Part shown: piece after piece, positions 1 to 6,537 of the stretch
Position numbering within the stretch: position 1 is the first letter of the stretch
How the letters are laid out: each line of letters starts with the position of its first letter
DNA from: Verrucomicrobia bacterium UBA4286
GTDB taxonomy: Bacteria; Verrucomicrobiota; Kiritimatiellia; RFP12; UBA1067
Length of the DNA: 10,512 nucleotides
Reading direction: 5' to 3'
Assembly: GCA_002395905.1 (NCBI GenBank)
Contig: DGVK01000123.1
Location: 1-10,512 of the forward strand
Made by a program: the position numbers and the translations under genes
The notes under the pieces: model-generated
Database searches by the model: none
What the model was told of the DNA's origin: nothing
The model's input: only the letters and a program-made list of their open reading frames with translations

Positions 1-1134
1 GATGAGCGCGATCGCGCCGTCGCCCGTGAGGTTGCACGCCGTGCCGACACCGTCGATCGACAGATACGCGGCCATCAGCAGCGCATACGTTTCGGGCGCA
101 AGGCCCAGCACGGACTCCGCGATCGGCGCGGCGGCGAGCACCATCCCGCCGGGAACGCCCGGCGCGGCGACGGCGAGGACGCTCAGGAGAAGAACGTACT
201 CCGCGAACGGGCCCGCGCGGAGCGCGCCGCCGGACAGCAGGAGGAACCCGGCGCTGAACACCGTGATCTTCGTCAGGCTCCCCGCCAGATGGATGTTCGC
301 ACAGAGCGGCACGACAAGATTCGCCGTCTCGTCGCCCACGCCGTTCGCCTTCACCTGCCGGAGCGTCACCGGAATCGTCGCCGCCGAGGAGCAGCAGCCA
401 AGCCCCGTGAAATAGGCGGGGAGCATCGTCCAGAGGGCCCTGAACGGATTTTTCCGCGCGATCGCCCCGGCCAGACAATACTGCATCAGCAGCACCAGCC
501 ACGTCGCGGCGAGCGCCGTCAAGACGATCCTGAGCGCCGGACCGCACATCTGCGCAAGCGCGCCGCGCGCCGTGAGATCCGCGACAACCGTCAGGATGTA
601 GAGCGGCAGCAGCGGCACGACCGTCTTCGCGATCGCGACGGACACGACGCGCCGGATCTCGCCGAACGCGCGCGACAGGGCGGGGCAGTCGACAGACGCC
701 ATCGCCAGACCGAAGACGAACGCGACCGCCATCGCCGTCACGACGTCCACGACCGACGGAATCCGGAGCGTGAAGAAGGCGGGAAAGGACTGCACCGCCC
801 CGGACGCGGCGAGCGAGCCGGAGACGAGGTGCGGCAGAACGGCATCGGCGAGGCAGAACCCGAACGCACCGGCCAGAATCGTCGAGGCGTAGGCGAGCGC
901 GATGGTCGCGAGCAGCAGGCGCCCTGCGCTTCGTCCGGCCTCGGCGATCGCCGGCGTGACAAGCCCGATGATGATGAGCGGGACGATGAACTTGACGAAC
1001 TGCGCGAACGTCCCGCCGAACGAATTGAGCGCGCGGATGACGCACGCGGGCGCGCAGGCGCCGACGAGCGCCCCGACGGCCATCGCAAGAACCAGCTTCG
1101 CGAGCGGCGCGGTGCGCAGCGCTTTCCAGGTCAT
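1..1134 (-). CDS. Dicarboxylate/amino acid:cation symporter (DAACS family), C-terminus cut by window edge
   Basis: An uninterrupted frame of 378 codons runs from ATG at 1134 off the window edge. It encodes a very hydrophobic protein that should carry an amino acid or carboxylate across the inner membrane with sodium or protons. Family hallmarks seen are: the serine-rich first hairpin GCCSSAATIPVTL (residues 246-258), ANIHLAGS (279-286) where GltPh-type proteins have the NMDGT region, a GVPGG second hairpin (326-330), and DGVGTACNLTGDG (361-373) matching the family's D-x-x-R-T-x-x-N-x-T-G-D signature. The arginine that binds the substrate side-chain carboxylate in glutamate/aspartate carriers is Gly364 here, and NMDGT is replaced by HLAGS, so acidic amino acids are doubtful substrates. 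The ATG overlaps the upstream hydrolase stop as ATGA and has no close Shine-Dalgarno sequence, so translational coupling is likely. About 20-50 C-terminal residues are probably missing. The family call is firm; the substrate is unknown. Confidence 0.9.
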   Translation of the reverse strand, partial: MTWKALRTAPLAKLVLAMAVGALVGACAPACVIRALNSFGGTFAQFVKFIVPLIIIGLVTPAIAEAGRSAGRLLLATIALAYASTILAGAFGFCLADAVLPHLVSGSLAASGAVQSFPAFFTLRIPSVVDVVTAMAVAFVFGLAMASVDCPALSRAFGEIRRVVSVAIAKTVVPLLPLYILTVVADLTARGALAQMCGPALRIVLTALAATWLVLLMQYCLAGAIARKNPFRALWTMLPAYFTGLGCCSSAATIPVTLRQVKANGVGDETANLVVPLCANIHLAGSLTKITVFSAGFLLLSGGALRAGPFAEYVLLLSVLAVAAPGVPGGMVLAAAPIAESVLGLAPETYALLMAAYLSIDGVGTACNLTGDGAIALI

Positions 1135-2426
1135 GCCGGCAATCCGATCCTGCGCACGACACGCATCGACTCGTCGCGCGCGTCCAGAAGGTATATCTTC
1201 CAGTCGTCGCCGCCGGGCAGAACCTTGACGACAACGTGCACGCCGTTTCGCGTCTCTGCGGGTATGTTCCTCATGAAGGGGCGGCCTGCATATTCCCGCG
1301 CACGGTTACCGGGCATGAAGTTCGGTATTACAAACGGGTCGAAATCGGGGTGGAGCTTGCGCGAAACGAGGCGCTTCATCGTGCTCTCGCGCACATGCCA
1401 GTGGCTCCACACGCACGAGACGTATATCTTCGCCCGCACCGCGCCGACGAACCCTTCGCCCATCGCGTCGCCGCAGCCGTGGTGGTTCATCTTGCAGAGC
1501 GTCACCGGCCCGACGCGCCGCCCCACCTCGGCCTCGTAGTCGTACGGCCCATCCTTCGTCTCGAACCCCTTCTTCATGAATCCCGGCTGCAAGTCGCCGC
1601 CCGTCCAGAAGCGGAACCTGCCGTACCGGACGACGAAGCCCATCGAAAGCATGTTCTGCGGGAGCGTACCGCACCCGGTCGCCACAACCGTCTCGGCGGC
1701 GCAGTCGCGCACCCCGTCCGCGCCGTCCCAAAGACATCCGTTGGAGCAGATGTTCCTCACCGAAAAGACGCCCTTGTATGCGGACGGGTCGCGCTGCAGG
1801 GCGATCTGGTCGAGCGCGCCGACCTTGAACGGCTCGACGACGAGGCCTTTCCGCCTCTGCTCCTCGACCCACGGCGCGACAAGATTCATGCACGTCCCCT
1901 GCGAGCGGTATGTGCCGCGCGCGGGATACTGGTGGTCGAGGTAGCGCTTGAAGCCGAAATCCTCCGCGACGCAAAGGAAGCCGTCGATCTTTCTTCCGTC
2001 GGCGGTCGTCCTGTAGCGCCAGTCGGCCTCGGGCGAGAACGACCGGTCGAAGCCCGCGTGGCCGATGTGGTCGTCGTGCCAGTGGGAGAATATAAGGTAG
2101 TCGATGTCTTTTTCGGGATAGACGCGGCGGATGTAACGGCTCACCCAGTCGCCGCCGAGCCTGTCGGCGGACGGCAGAAGCGGCGTCTCGGCAACGTCTT
2201 TCGGACGGTAGCGCTCGCCGACGTCGTTGAGAACCGCCGTCCCGTCGGGCAGGCGGTAGAACATGTTCTCGCCGCACCCCGTATAGATGAAGTGGAGATC
2301 CATCTCACCCGGCTTCCAGCCCGGGTAGACGCCGCCAGTCTCCGGCGCCCCCTCCGCAAGAGCACGCCACGGTGACGACGCGCAAAACGCCGTCGCCGAA
2401 GCAATGAACTCGCGTCTTCCCGTCAT
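1131..2426 (-). CDS. Tat-exported metallo-beta-lactamase-fold hydrolase, ComEC-like
   Basis: A 431-residue protein. The chosen ATG at 2426 follows AAGGTG by 6 bp and opens with MTGRREFIASATAFCASS, a twin-arginine (RRxF) signal; a longer frame to 2528 would bury this signal. The metal-binding motif HWHDDH lies at 115-120 (HxHxDH), a likely metal-ligand Asp278 sits in WTGGD, and NHHG at 314-317 followed by SHWH at 341-344 resembles the 'HHG...HP' end of ComEC-type (COG2333) domains. The transmembrane competence channel of ComEC is absent, so this is a free-standing exported hydrolase acting in the periplasm or envelope. The Tat route suggests it folds and loads metal in the cytoplasm. Related domains act on phosphodiesters or other esters; the substrate cannot be read from the sequence. 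It starts 5 bp after the exported repeat protein and overlaps the symporter by 4 bp, so it sits inside the operon. Confidence 0.87.
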   Translation of the reverse strand: MTGRREFIASATAFCASSPWRALAEGAPETGGVYPGWKPGEMDLHFIYTGCGENMFYRLPDGTAVLNDVGERYRPKDVAETPLLPSADRLGGDWVSRYIRRVYPEKDIDYLIFSHWHDDHIGHAGFDRSFSPEADWRYRTTADGRKIDGFLCVAEDFGFKRYLDHQYPARGTYRSQGTCMNLVAPWVEEQRRKGLVVEPFKVGALDQIALQRDPSAYKGVFSVRNICSNGCLWDGADGVRDCAAETVVATGCGTLPQNMLSMGFVVRYGRFRFWTGGDLQPGFMKKGFETKDGPYDYEAEVGRRVGPVTLCKMNHHGCGDAMGEGFVGAVRAKIYVSCVWSHWHVRESTMKRLVSRKLHPDFDPFVIPNFMPGNRAREYAGRPFMRNIPAETRNGVHVVVKVLPGGDDWKIYLLDARDESMRVVRRIGLPA

Positions 2427-2431
2427 GCGCG

Positions 2432-4822
2432 TCACCTTATGACGATCATAAGCCCCGCTGCCTTTACCGACGCGAGAACCGTCACCGTTCCGTCGTCGTT
2501 CGGGCGCGTCGTGAAAGTGATGTTGCACCCCTTCACAGGCACAGGCGCGACCTTGAGCGCATCGGCCGTCGCCGCGTCCTTCACCGTGCAGACGGCGAGG
2601 TTGCTGTAGTTCGGCTTGCCCTCCGCAGGCAGGACGAACGCCACGGGGAGCTTCCCGCCGAAAGGCTCATCCGAAAGATCGACCGCGCCCAGCGTCTTAG
2701 CGTCGCCCGTCGCCGCATGATCGACCAGCAGCGCCGCGCCGTCCGCGAACGTCACAGAGACGCCGCTGAGAGCATTCTTCGACCCGACGCGCAGGCAGCC
2801 GGCCTCGACCGCGAGCGTCGCCGTCGCGCCGCTTTCAACGCGCGCCGCGCCGTTGAGCGCGAGCGTGCCGGCGCCGGTCTTGCGCACCTCGCCCTTCCAT
2901 GTGATGTCGTTGGAAATCGCGAGAGTCACATTCTCAGGCGCGGCGAAAGCGGCATTCCCCGTCACAGTGATGCCGCGGTTCGCGACGTTCATGTCGACAT
3001 CCTTGCGCGCCTCAAGAACGGAGTAGTCGGCAAGTTCCAGCGCATTGTACTTGAACTCGTCAAGCGGTCCGCCGAGGTTCCTCGCGTCCGTGATGTACAC
3101 GCGCTCGTGCTTGTAGTCGTCCGCGCCTGCCGCCACGTTGTTCACTTCCGCGCAGACCTTGATGCGCCCGGTGTAGTTCGTGTTGAGAGTCGTGAACTCT
3201 ATGTCTCCATAAGGGTTGGTCGATCCGTTGCGGCCTGTGACAAAAAGCGTGCCGGCGCCGCTTATCTCCGCCGCTACCGTATTCAGCCCCCTCATATAGG
3301 CCTGGAAGTGCTGCGGGTATGTGTCACTGCTGGAACAAAGATATACTTTTCCTCTCAAATAAGAATCGGCCCCCGGCAGTGAAAGCGGATAGCTACCGTT
3401 TGAGCGCAAGATAAGGAACGGGAATGTAACATCCTTAGAGCAGGGGTAAACCCGCCAACCTGCGCCCAACGTAACCGAGTCGCCGGGAACCGTATATGGC
3501 GCAGACTGATAAGGCGTTCGAACAACGGGATACGTTGACTTGCCAAGACCGCCTTTCCCGTTTTGTGCGACATAATCAACACCCGCATGAGGCACTTCAC
3601 CATTCATCCATGACGATGCTGTTTCGAAAGCAGAAGGCTTGTCTTCGTTGATTGTTGTTGATGCACTATCGTTCGCCTTGAGGAAATCATGCGCCGTTTT
3701 GCGGCAGACGAGCTGCCACTTTCCAGCAACAGCGTTGGTGACAAGGCTGTAGCGCGGATATGAATCAGGGAAAGTCTCTGAACAGGACAACGTGAAATTT
3801 TCAAGAGGAATCACACCTTTGTCTTGCGGAAGCGTGAGAACAACCCAGTCAATTGCGTTCGTAAACGTCTCGTCATCAGTCACCGAATTAAGGATTACCG
3901 AAACTCCTTTCTCCACAGAAAGTGATTCTGTGACATCTATACGACCGCATGTTGACTCCTCAGCCTTGTTCCATACACGGATAGCAGACCCTTCTTGCAA
4001 CTCAAGTCCCGCCGCAGTGAATACGCTTCCAGTCCACGCGGCACGTATTACACCGCCTTTTTCGACAACCGCAGTGCCGCCAAGCGTCGTAACTGCAGCA
4101 ACCTCTATTGGGTAGTAGTCCCAAAACCGATTCTTGTTTCCGTTTCCGTTGCCGCCGCAAACAAACCATTTGCCCTTGAAACCACTCCAATCACCGCTTA
4201 TAATAAAGGACTTGTTGTCGCCAGACTGAGGAACAGCGCGTGAACTAAACTGAACGGCTGTTCCTGCAGCACCTACAGTTGTCGTGCCAATCTGTAGTGT
4301 ATTCTTTTCATTGCTACCATCTCCCGGGCAGAACACGAATGGCTCAGCCTCGGGCGAGAGAACCGTCATTTTCCCTGTTACTTTGGGAAACAGCGTGTTA
4401 TTCGTCCATCCAACCCAATAACCGGCGACAAGACGCATTCCTTCTGCGGACTCTGAGAAATCAAGCCCCTTATTGGAAGTGAAAATAAGACGCCCTGTCT
4501 TTGACGCTAATGTATGACTTCCCCATTGGTTATAGCCTCCTTCTTCACCAAGCGTCAGAGAATCACCCTTGAACACAATCTCCGTACTGCTAGACACACG
4601 AGCATGCAAATTAGCAGTAATCAAGTATGAATTGCCCTCAGATGGCGCACCCTTTGGTGATGAACTACTCACATCCCAATTCACAAGACTCGACTTGCCG
4701 CTGGCGTCTTTCGTTGTAAGCGTGAGCGTAGCAGCCTTGGCGGAGGTCAGCATGGCAGACATGACAATCATAGCCGTGGCGAGTCTTGCCGTTGTATGGA
4801 GGGGTTGAGGGAGTGTTTCCAT
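2432..4822 (-). CDS. Large exported protein with autotransporter-associated beta-strand (PATR-like) repeats
   Basis: A 796-residue protein. ATG at 4822 is preceded by AAAGGA with 8 bp spacing. Residues 1-30 form a Sec signal peptide (basic n-region, hydrophobic stretch around 15-27, cleavage after AKA at 30). The remainder is Gly/Ser/Thr/Asn-rich with alternating hydrophobics, as in a beta-helix or beta-solenoid. A good match to the autotransporter-associated repeat core is KTGAGTLALNG at 648-658, and a weaker one is the upstream ISGAGTLFVTG followed by NYTGRIKV. There is no C-terminal autotransporter barrel, no PEP-CTERM-like tail and no LPxTG; the protein simply ends in GLMIVIR. Cysteines are scattered through the mature part. 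It is probably surface-exposed or periplasmic, with adhesive or glycan-binding roles typical of such proteins, but no function can be assigned. The codons for the N-terminal two-thirds (about 3300-4800) are clearly less GC-rich than the rest. It sits 29 bp after the methyltransferase and 5 bp before the hydrolase. Confidence 0.85.
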   Translation of the reverse strand: METLPQPLHTTARLATAMIVMSAMLTSAKAATLTLTTKDASGKSSLVNWDVSSSSPKGAPSEGNSYLITANLHARVSSSTEIVFKGDSLTLGEEGGYNQWGSHTLASKTGRLIFTSNKGLDFSESAEGMRLVAGYWVGWTNNTLFPKVTGKMTVLSPEAEPFVFCPGDGSNEKNTLQIGTTTVGAAGTAVQFSSRAVPQSGDNKSFIISGDWSGFKGKWFVCGGNGNGNKNRFWDYYPIEVAAVTTLGGTAVVEKGGVIRAAWTGSVFTAAGLELQEGSAIRVWNKAEESTCGRIDVTESLSVEKGVSVILNSVTDDETFTNAIDWVVLTLPQDKGVIPLENFTLSCSETFPDSYPRYSLVTNAVAGKWQLVCRKTAHDFLKANDSASTTINEDKPSAFETASSWMNGEVPHAGVDYVAQNGKGGLGKSTYPVVRTPYQSAPYTVPGDSVTLGAGWRVYPCSKDVTFPFLILRSNGSYPLSLPGADSYLRGKVYLCSSSDTYPQHFQAYMRGLNTVAAEISGAGTLFVTGRNGSTNPYGDIEFTTLNTNYTGRIKVCAEVNNVAAGADDYKHERVYITDARNLGGPLDEFKYNALELADYSVLEARKDVDMNVANRGITVTGNAAFAAPENVTLAISNDITWKGEVRKTGAGTLALNGAARVESGATATLAVEAGCLRVGSKNALSGVSVTFADGAALLVDHAATGDAKTLGAVDLSDEPFGGKLPVAFVLPAEGKPNYSNLAVCTVKDAATADALKVAPVPVKGCNITFTTRPNDDGTVTVLASVKAAGLMIVIR

Positions 4823-4851
4823 TGCGTCTTTCCTTTCTTTGGTTTAAATCG

Positions 4852-5817
4852 TTACCGCGCTGTCGCGGGCATCAACCAGTGGGGCATCGGCGGCGGGACC
4901 GGCCGCGCGGCGTCCGGCGAAAAACCGGCCTCGCGCATCCATCCTTCAAGGTCCGCGTCGGAAAACACCCAGCCGTTGCGGGTCGTAAGCGCCATATTGA
5001 CGGCGAAAAGCGCCGAGAACTTTGGCGAGGTGCGTGTTTCGTCCGTCATCATGTCGAGCACGTAAAGTCTGCCGCCGGGCTTGAGCGCGCGCCGCGCGCG
5101 CTTGAGGATGTCGACGATCTGCGCGGGCGACTCCTGGTGGAGCGCGCCGAATATGGTCGCGGCGTCGTATGCGCCGCTCTCGTATTCGTCGGCGTGATAG
5201 TCGCCCGCTCGGCACTCTATGCGGTTCGAAAGGCCGAACTTCGCAACATATTCCTTCGCCTCGGCGGATATCGCGGGGAGATCCACCGTGGTGCAGGAAA
5301 GGCCGGGGTTCGCCTGACATAGGAGGATCGCGTATGCCGCCGGGCCTCCAGCGAGGTCGAGGAGTCTTCCGCTCATGGCCGGGAGCATGGGAACCACACC
5401 TTTGCCGATTCCCATCGCGCGGCCGAACATGGCGGCGGCGAACGTCTTCGTGCGCGCCGCGTCTTCGCCGAGGTGCGCCTCCGGGCGTTCGACGGGGAGG
5501 CCGGTCCGCGCGAATTCCGCGAGCCTGCCCCAGGCGGGATAGACGTCGCGGTTGTAGCGTATCGCCTTGGTGAGATCGGCCGGTCCGCCCGGGACGAGCG
5601 CCATCCTGCCGGCGGGTGTGTTGAAATAACGTCCGTCGCGCTTTTCGAGAAGCCCCTCCGCGACGCACGCGTCCGCGAGAAGCCTCATGCCGCGTTGCGA
5701 GGCATCTAACTCGCCGCGCTCGACTTTCGCGAACACGTCGCAGTCTATCGCCGCGAAAAGAACGGCGCTGCCGTAATATGCGCTTGCAAGATCGACTATC
5801 TGCTGAATGTCCTTCAT
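4852..5817 (-). CDS. SAM-dependent O-methyltransferase, COMT-like (Methyltransf_2 type)
   Basis: A 321-residue protein that should move a methyl group from S-adenosylmethionine to a small-molecule hydroxyl. Residues 1-75 resemble the winged-helix dimerisation domain of plant COMT and bacterial antibiotic/carotenoid O-methyltransferases (...LFAAIDCDVFAKV...LLADACVAEGLLEKRDGRYFNTPAG). The Rossmann part has motif I LDLAGGPAAYA (153-163), an acidic strand-2 end (VDLP, Asp179), GALHQES with His227 at the usual catalytic-base position, and ALKPGGRLYVLD (244-255). The start is debatable. ATG at 5817 (or GTG at 5820) follows GGAG at about 10 (or 7) bp and gives the family-like N-terminus. An upstream ATG at 5892 has a better AGGAGGT but adds 25 basic, non-family residues and overlaps a -10 promoter element. 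This is the first gene of the four-gene minus-strand operon. Its substrate is unknown. Confidence 0.86.
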   Translation of the reverse strand: MKDIQQIVDLASAYYGSAVLFAAIDCDVFAKVERGELDASQRGMRLLADACVAEGLLEKRDGRYFNTPAGRMALVPGGPADLTKAIRYNRDVYPAWGRLAEFARTGLPVERPEAHLGEDAARTKTFAAAMFGRAMGIGKGVVPMLPAMSGRLLDLAGGPAAYAILLCQANPGLSCTTVDLPAISAEAKEYVAKFGLSNRIECRAGDYHADEYESGAYDAATIFGALHQESPAQIVDILKRARRALKPGGRLYVLDMMTDETRTSPKFSALFAVNMALTTRNGWVFSDADLEGWMREAGFSPDAARPVPPPMPHWLMPATAR

Positions 5818-5882
5818 CACTTTGTCTCTCCGGTGTCGGCGCGCCGCCGTACGATGCAAACGACGCGCCGCACTTTGAGAAA

Positions 5883-5911
5883 AGTATACCATAATTTACC
5901 TCCTATCGCAA
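5883..5911 (-). promoter_or_regulatory. Predicted sigma70-type promoter of the minus-strand operon
   Basis: Read on the minus strand: TTGCGA (5911-5906), a 17-bp spacer, then TATACT (5888-5883) preceded by TGG, giving an extended -10 (TGnTATAcT). Transcription would start near 5876, leaving a leader of about 60 nt before the methyltransferase ATG at 5817. The same ATGGTATA core is found in front of the divergent kinase gene, which supports both calls. Confidence 0.6.
5898..5904 (-). promoter_or_regulatory. Consensus Shine-Dalgarno (AGGAGGT) for an alternative methyltransferase start
   Basis: On the minus strand AGGAGGT lies 5-6 bp before ATG 5892, in frame with the methyltransferase. It would only be in the mRNA if transcription began upstream of the 5883-5911 promoter, for example at the weak TGGTATAAC element at 5971-5963. 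The N-terminal extension it would add is MVYFSQSAARR followed by more basic residues, which is not typical of the family. It lies in the spacer of the predicted promoter, so its similarity to a ribosome site may be chance. Confidence 0.35.
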
Positions 5912-5945
5912 CAGCCCGCCCAAAGCACAATACAGTATCGCCGAC

Positions 5946-5986
5946 ATAACTTGCAAAAATGCGTTATACCATTTCTGCAACTTATA
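5946..5986. promoter_or_regulatory. Inverted ATAACTTGCA / TGCAACTTATA motif pair upstream of the minus-strand promoter
   Basis: ATAACTTGCAA at 5946-5956 is followed by TGCAACTTATA at 5976-5986, an imperfect inverted pair (one mismatch over 10 bp). The first half recurs exactly, inverted, at 6486-6496 on the other side of the intergenic region, and its first nine bases recur at 6145-6153. It lies about 57 bp upstream of the minus-strand -10. It may be an operator or activator site for the operon, or one end of an inserted element; the sequence does not decide. Confidence 0.4.
5963..5971 (-). promoter_or_regulatory. Possible second extended -10 element
   Basis: On the minus strand TGGTATAAC repeats the TGGTATA core of the two better promoters in this region. 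The last -10 base is off-consensus and there is no convincing -35. If used, it would make a longer leader that includes the AGGAGGT site at 5904-5898. Weak evidence. Confidence 0.25.
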
Positions 5987-6050
5987 AATCACGCTTCAAG
6001 CCGCGCTCTCGCCAAGCGAAATGGAGCCTGTCCCCGAGCGATTGGCAGAA

Positions 6051-6102
6051 CCCGCGCGGCGCGCGGGCCGCCGACTTTCCAAAATCCGCTCGCCGCGCGA
6101 GC
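6051..6102. repeat. Two adjacent perfect GC-rich hairpins (REP/BIME-like)
   Basis: CCCGCGC-GGC-GCGCGGG (6051-6067) is a perfect 7-bp stem with a 3-nt loop. After 20 bases, GCTCGC-CGC-GCGAGC (6088-6102) is a perfect 6-bp stem with a 3-nt loop. On the plus strand the second is followed by agcAAAAAA, so neither is a classical plus-strand terminator. CCTGTCCCC elements sit on both sides (6027-6035 and 6121-6129). A hairpin doublet between short conserved boxes resembles repetitive extragenic palindromic elements. Confidence 0.5.
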
Positions 6103-6120
6103 AGCAAAAAACAACCGGGG

Positions 6121-6205
6121 CCTGTCCCCACCTGTTTTAAGGGGATAACTTGCCATATTCGCGATTATAGTGCATTTTCTGCTCTTCGCAGTGGGGACAG
6201 TCCCC
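6121..6205. repeat. CTGTCCCC elements ending in a GGGGACaGTCCCC palindrome
   Basis: CCTGTCCCC occurs at 6027-6035 and 6121-6129, and its complement forms TGGGGACAG at 6192-6200, the left half of the perfect palindrome GGGGAC-A-GTCCCC (6193-6205). The palindrome is followed by cCGTTTTT, so on the plus strand it also looks like a weak intrinsic terminator (GGGGA-CAG-TCCCC stem plus T run), though no plus-strand gene lies upstream. Similar GGGGAC/GTCCCC palindromes are associated with REP-type elements in other bacteria; no transposase is in the window. Confidence 0.45.
6145..6153. promoter_or_regulatory. Third copy of the ATAACTTGC motif
   Basis: ATAACTTGC matches the first nine bases of the motif at 5946-5956 in the same orientation. 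It is followed at 6165-6173 by TATAGTGCA, loosely like the second half of the flanking motif pairs. Its role is unknown. Confidence 0.25.
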
Positions 6206-6260
6206 CGTTTTTGAATCAACGAACGCGCTCACGGCGGCTTCGTCAGACTGCCCTGACCCA

Positions 6261-6409
6261 AAGTCCAGGCAGGGGTGAGGGTAAGTCCAGGCAGGGGTAA
6301 GGGTAAGTCCAGGCAAGGGTGAGGGTAAGTCTGGGCAAGACTGAGGGTAAGTCTGGGCAAGACTGAGGCTAAGTCTGGGCAAGACTGAGGCTAAGTCTGG
6401 GCAAGATTG
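6261..6409. repeat. 22-bp tandem repeat array, six full units plus a partial seventh
   Basis: Units begin at 6261, 6283, 6305, 6327, 6349, 6371 and 6393, all exactly 22 bp apart with no spacers. Units 1-3 share the form AAGTCCAGGCA(A/G)GGGT; units 4-7 share AAGTCTGGGCAAGA(C/T)TG. Units 5 and 6 are identical, and neighbours are more alike than distant units, as expected from slippage or local duplication. In the second type AGTC and GACT can pair around a 7-base loop. The 22-bp period is not a multiple of three, which argues against a coding repeat. The seventh unit diverges after about 17 bases. Confidence 0.93.
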
Positions 6410-6445
6410 CATGGCACGCTCGCCGAACTATCCGCCCCGCCACTT

Positions 6446-6498
6446 CTATAACTGCACAAAATTGATTTTCATCCAAAATCAAAAATTGCAAGTTATAG
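6446..6498. promoter_or_regulatory. AT-rich 53-bp imperfect palindrome upstream of the kinase promoter
   Basis: The outer stem CTATAACT (6446-6453) pairs with AGTTATAG (6491-6498), then GCA (6454-6456) with TGC (6487-6489) across a bulged A. The inner stem TTGATTTT (6462-6469) pairs with AAAATCAA (6475-6482) around a CATCC loop. Its right arm holds TTGCAAGTTAT, the exact reverse complement of 5946-5956. It lies about 43 bp upstream of the plus-strand -10, so it is probably a DNA-level operator or cruciform, not part of the leader RNA. It could alternatively be an end of a small mobile element. Confidence 0.5.
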
Positions 6499-6537
6499 CA
6501 ATCCAAACTCGCCCCGAAAGCAGGCTGAGGGAATATA

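Larger units (their letters stand above)
5893..6537. other. Structured 645-bp divergent intergenic region, non-coding
   Basis: No convincing gene lies between the divergent methyltransferase and kinase genes. Small open frames here cross hairpins and the tandem array, have no ribosome sites and look like no known protein. In order the region holds: the minus-strand promoter; an ATAACTTGC motif pair (5946-5986); a CCTGTCCCC element (6027-6035); two perfect GC hairpins (6051-6102); a second CCTGTCCCC (6121-6129); another ATAACTTGC (6145-6153); a GGGGACaGTCCCC palindrome (6193-6205); a small GTCAG/CTGAC stem (6242-6257); the 22-bp array (6261-6409); an AT-rich hairpin (6446-6498); and the plus-strand promoter. 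A small RNA could hide here but nothing proves one. Confidence 0.8.

Noticed and set aside
289..2375. Long plus-strand open frames opposite the symporter and hydrolase
   Set aside because: Arg/Asp-rich composition without domains; the minus-strand frames carry clear DAACS and metallo-beta-lactamase motifs over the same bases.
5818..5892. Methyltransferase start at ATG 5892
   Set aside because: Despite a good AGGAGGT it adds a basic, non-family N-terminus and overlaps the predicted -10; kept only as an alternative.
6261..6409. CRISPR array
   Set aside because: The 22-bp units abut with no unique spacers, and there are no cas genes.
6137..6412. Minus-strand 91-codon frame with a Pro/Leu repeat
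   Set aside because: It is only the 22-bp array read in shifting frames plus a REP-like stretch; there is no ribosome site and the repeat period is not a multiple of three.
5946..6498. A defined transposon with target-site duplication
   Set aside because: The end motifs are short and imperfect, no direct duplication flanks them and no transposase is present; reported only as one possible explanation of the motif pairs.
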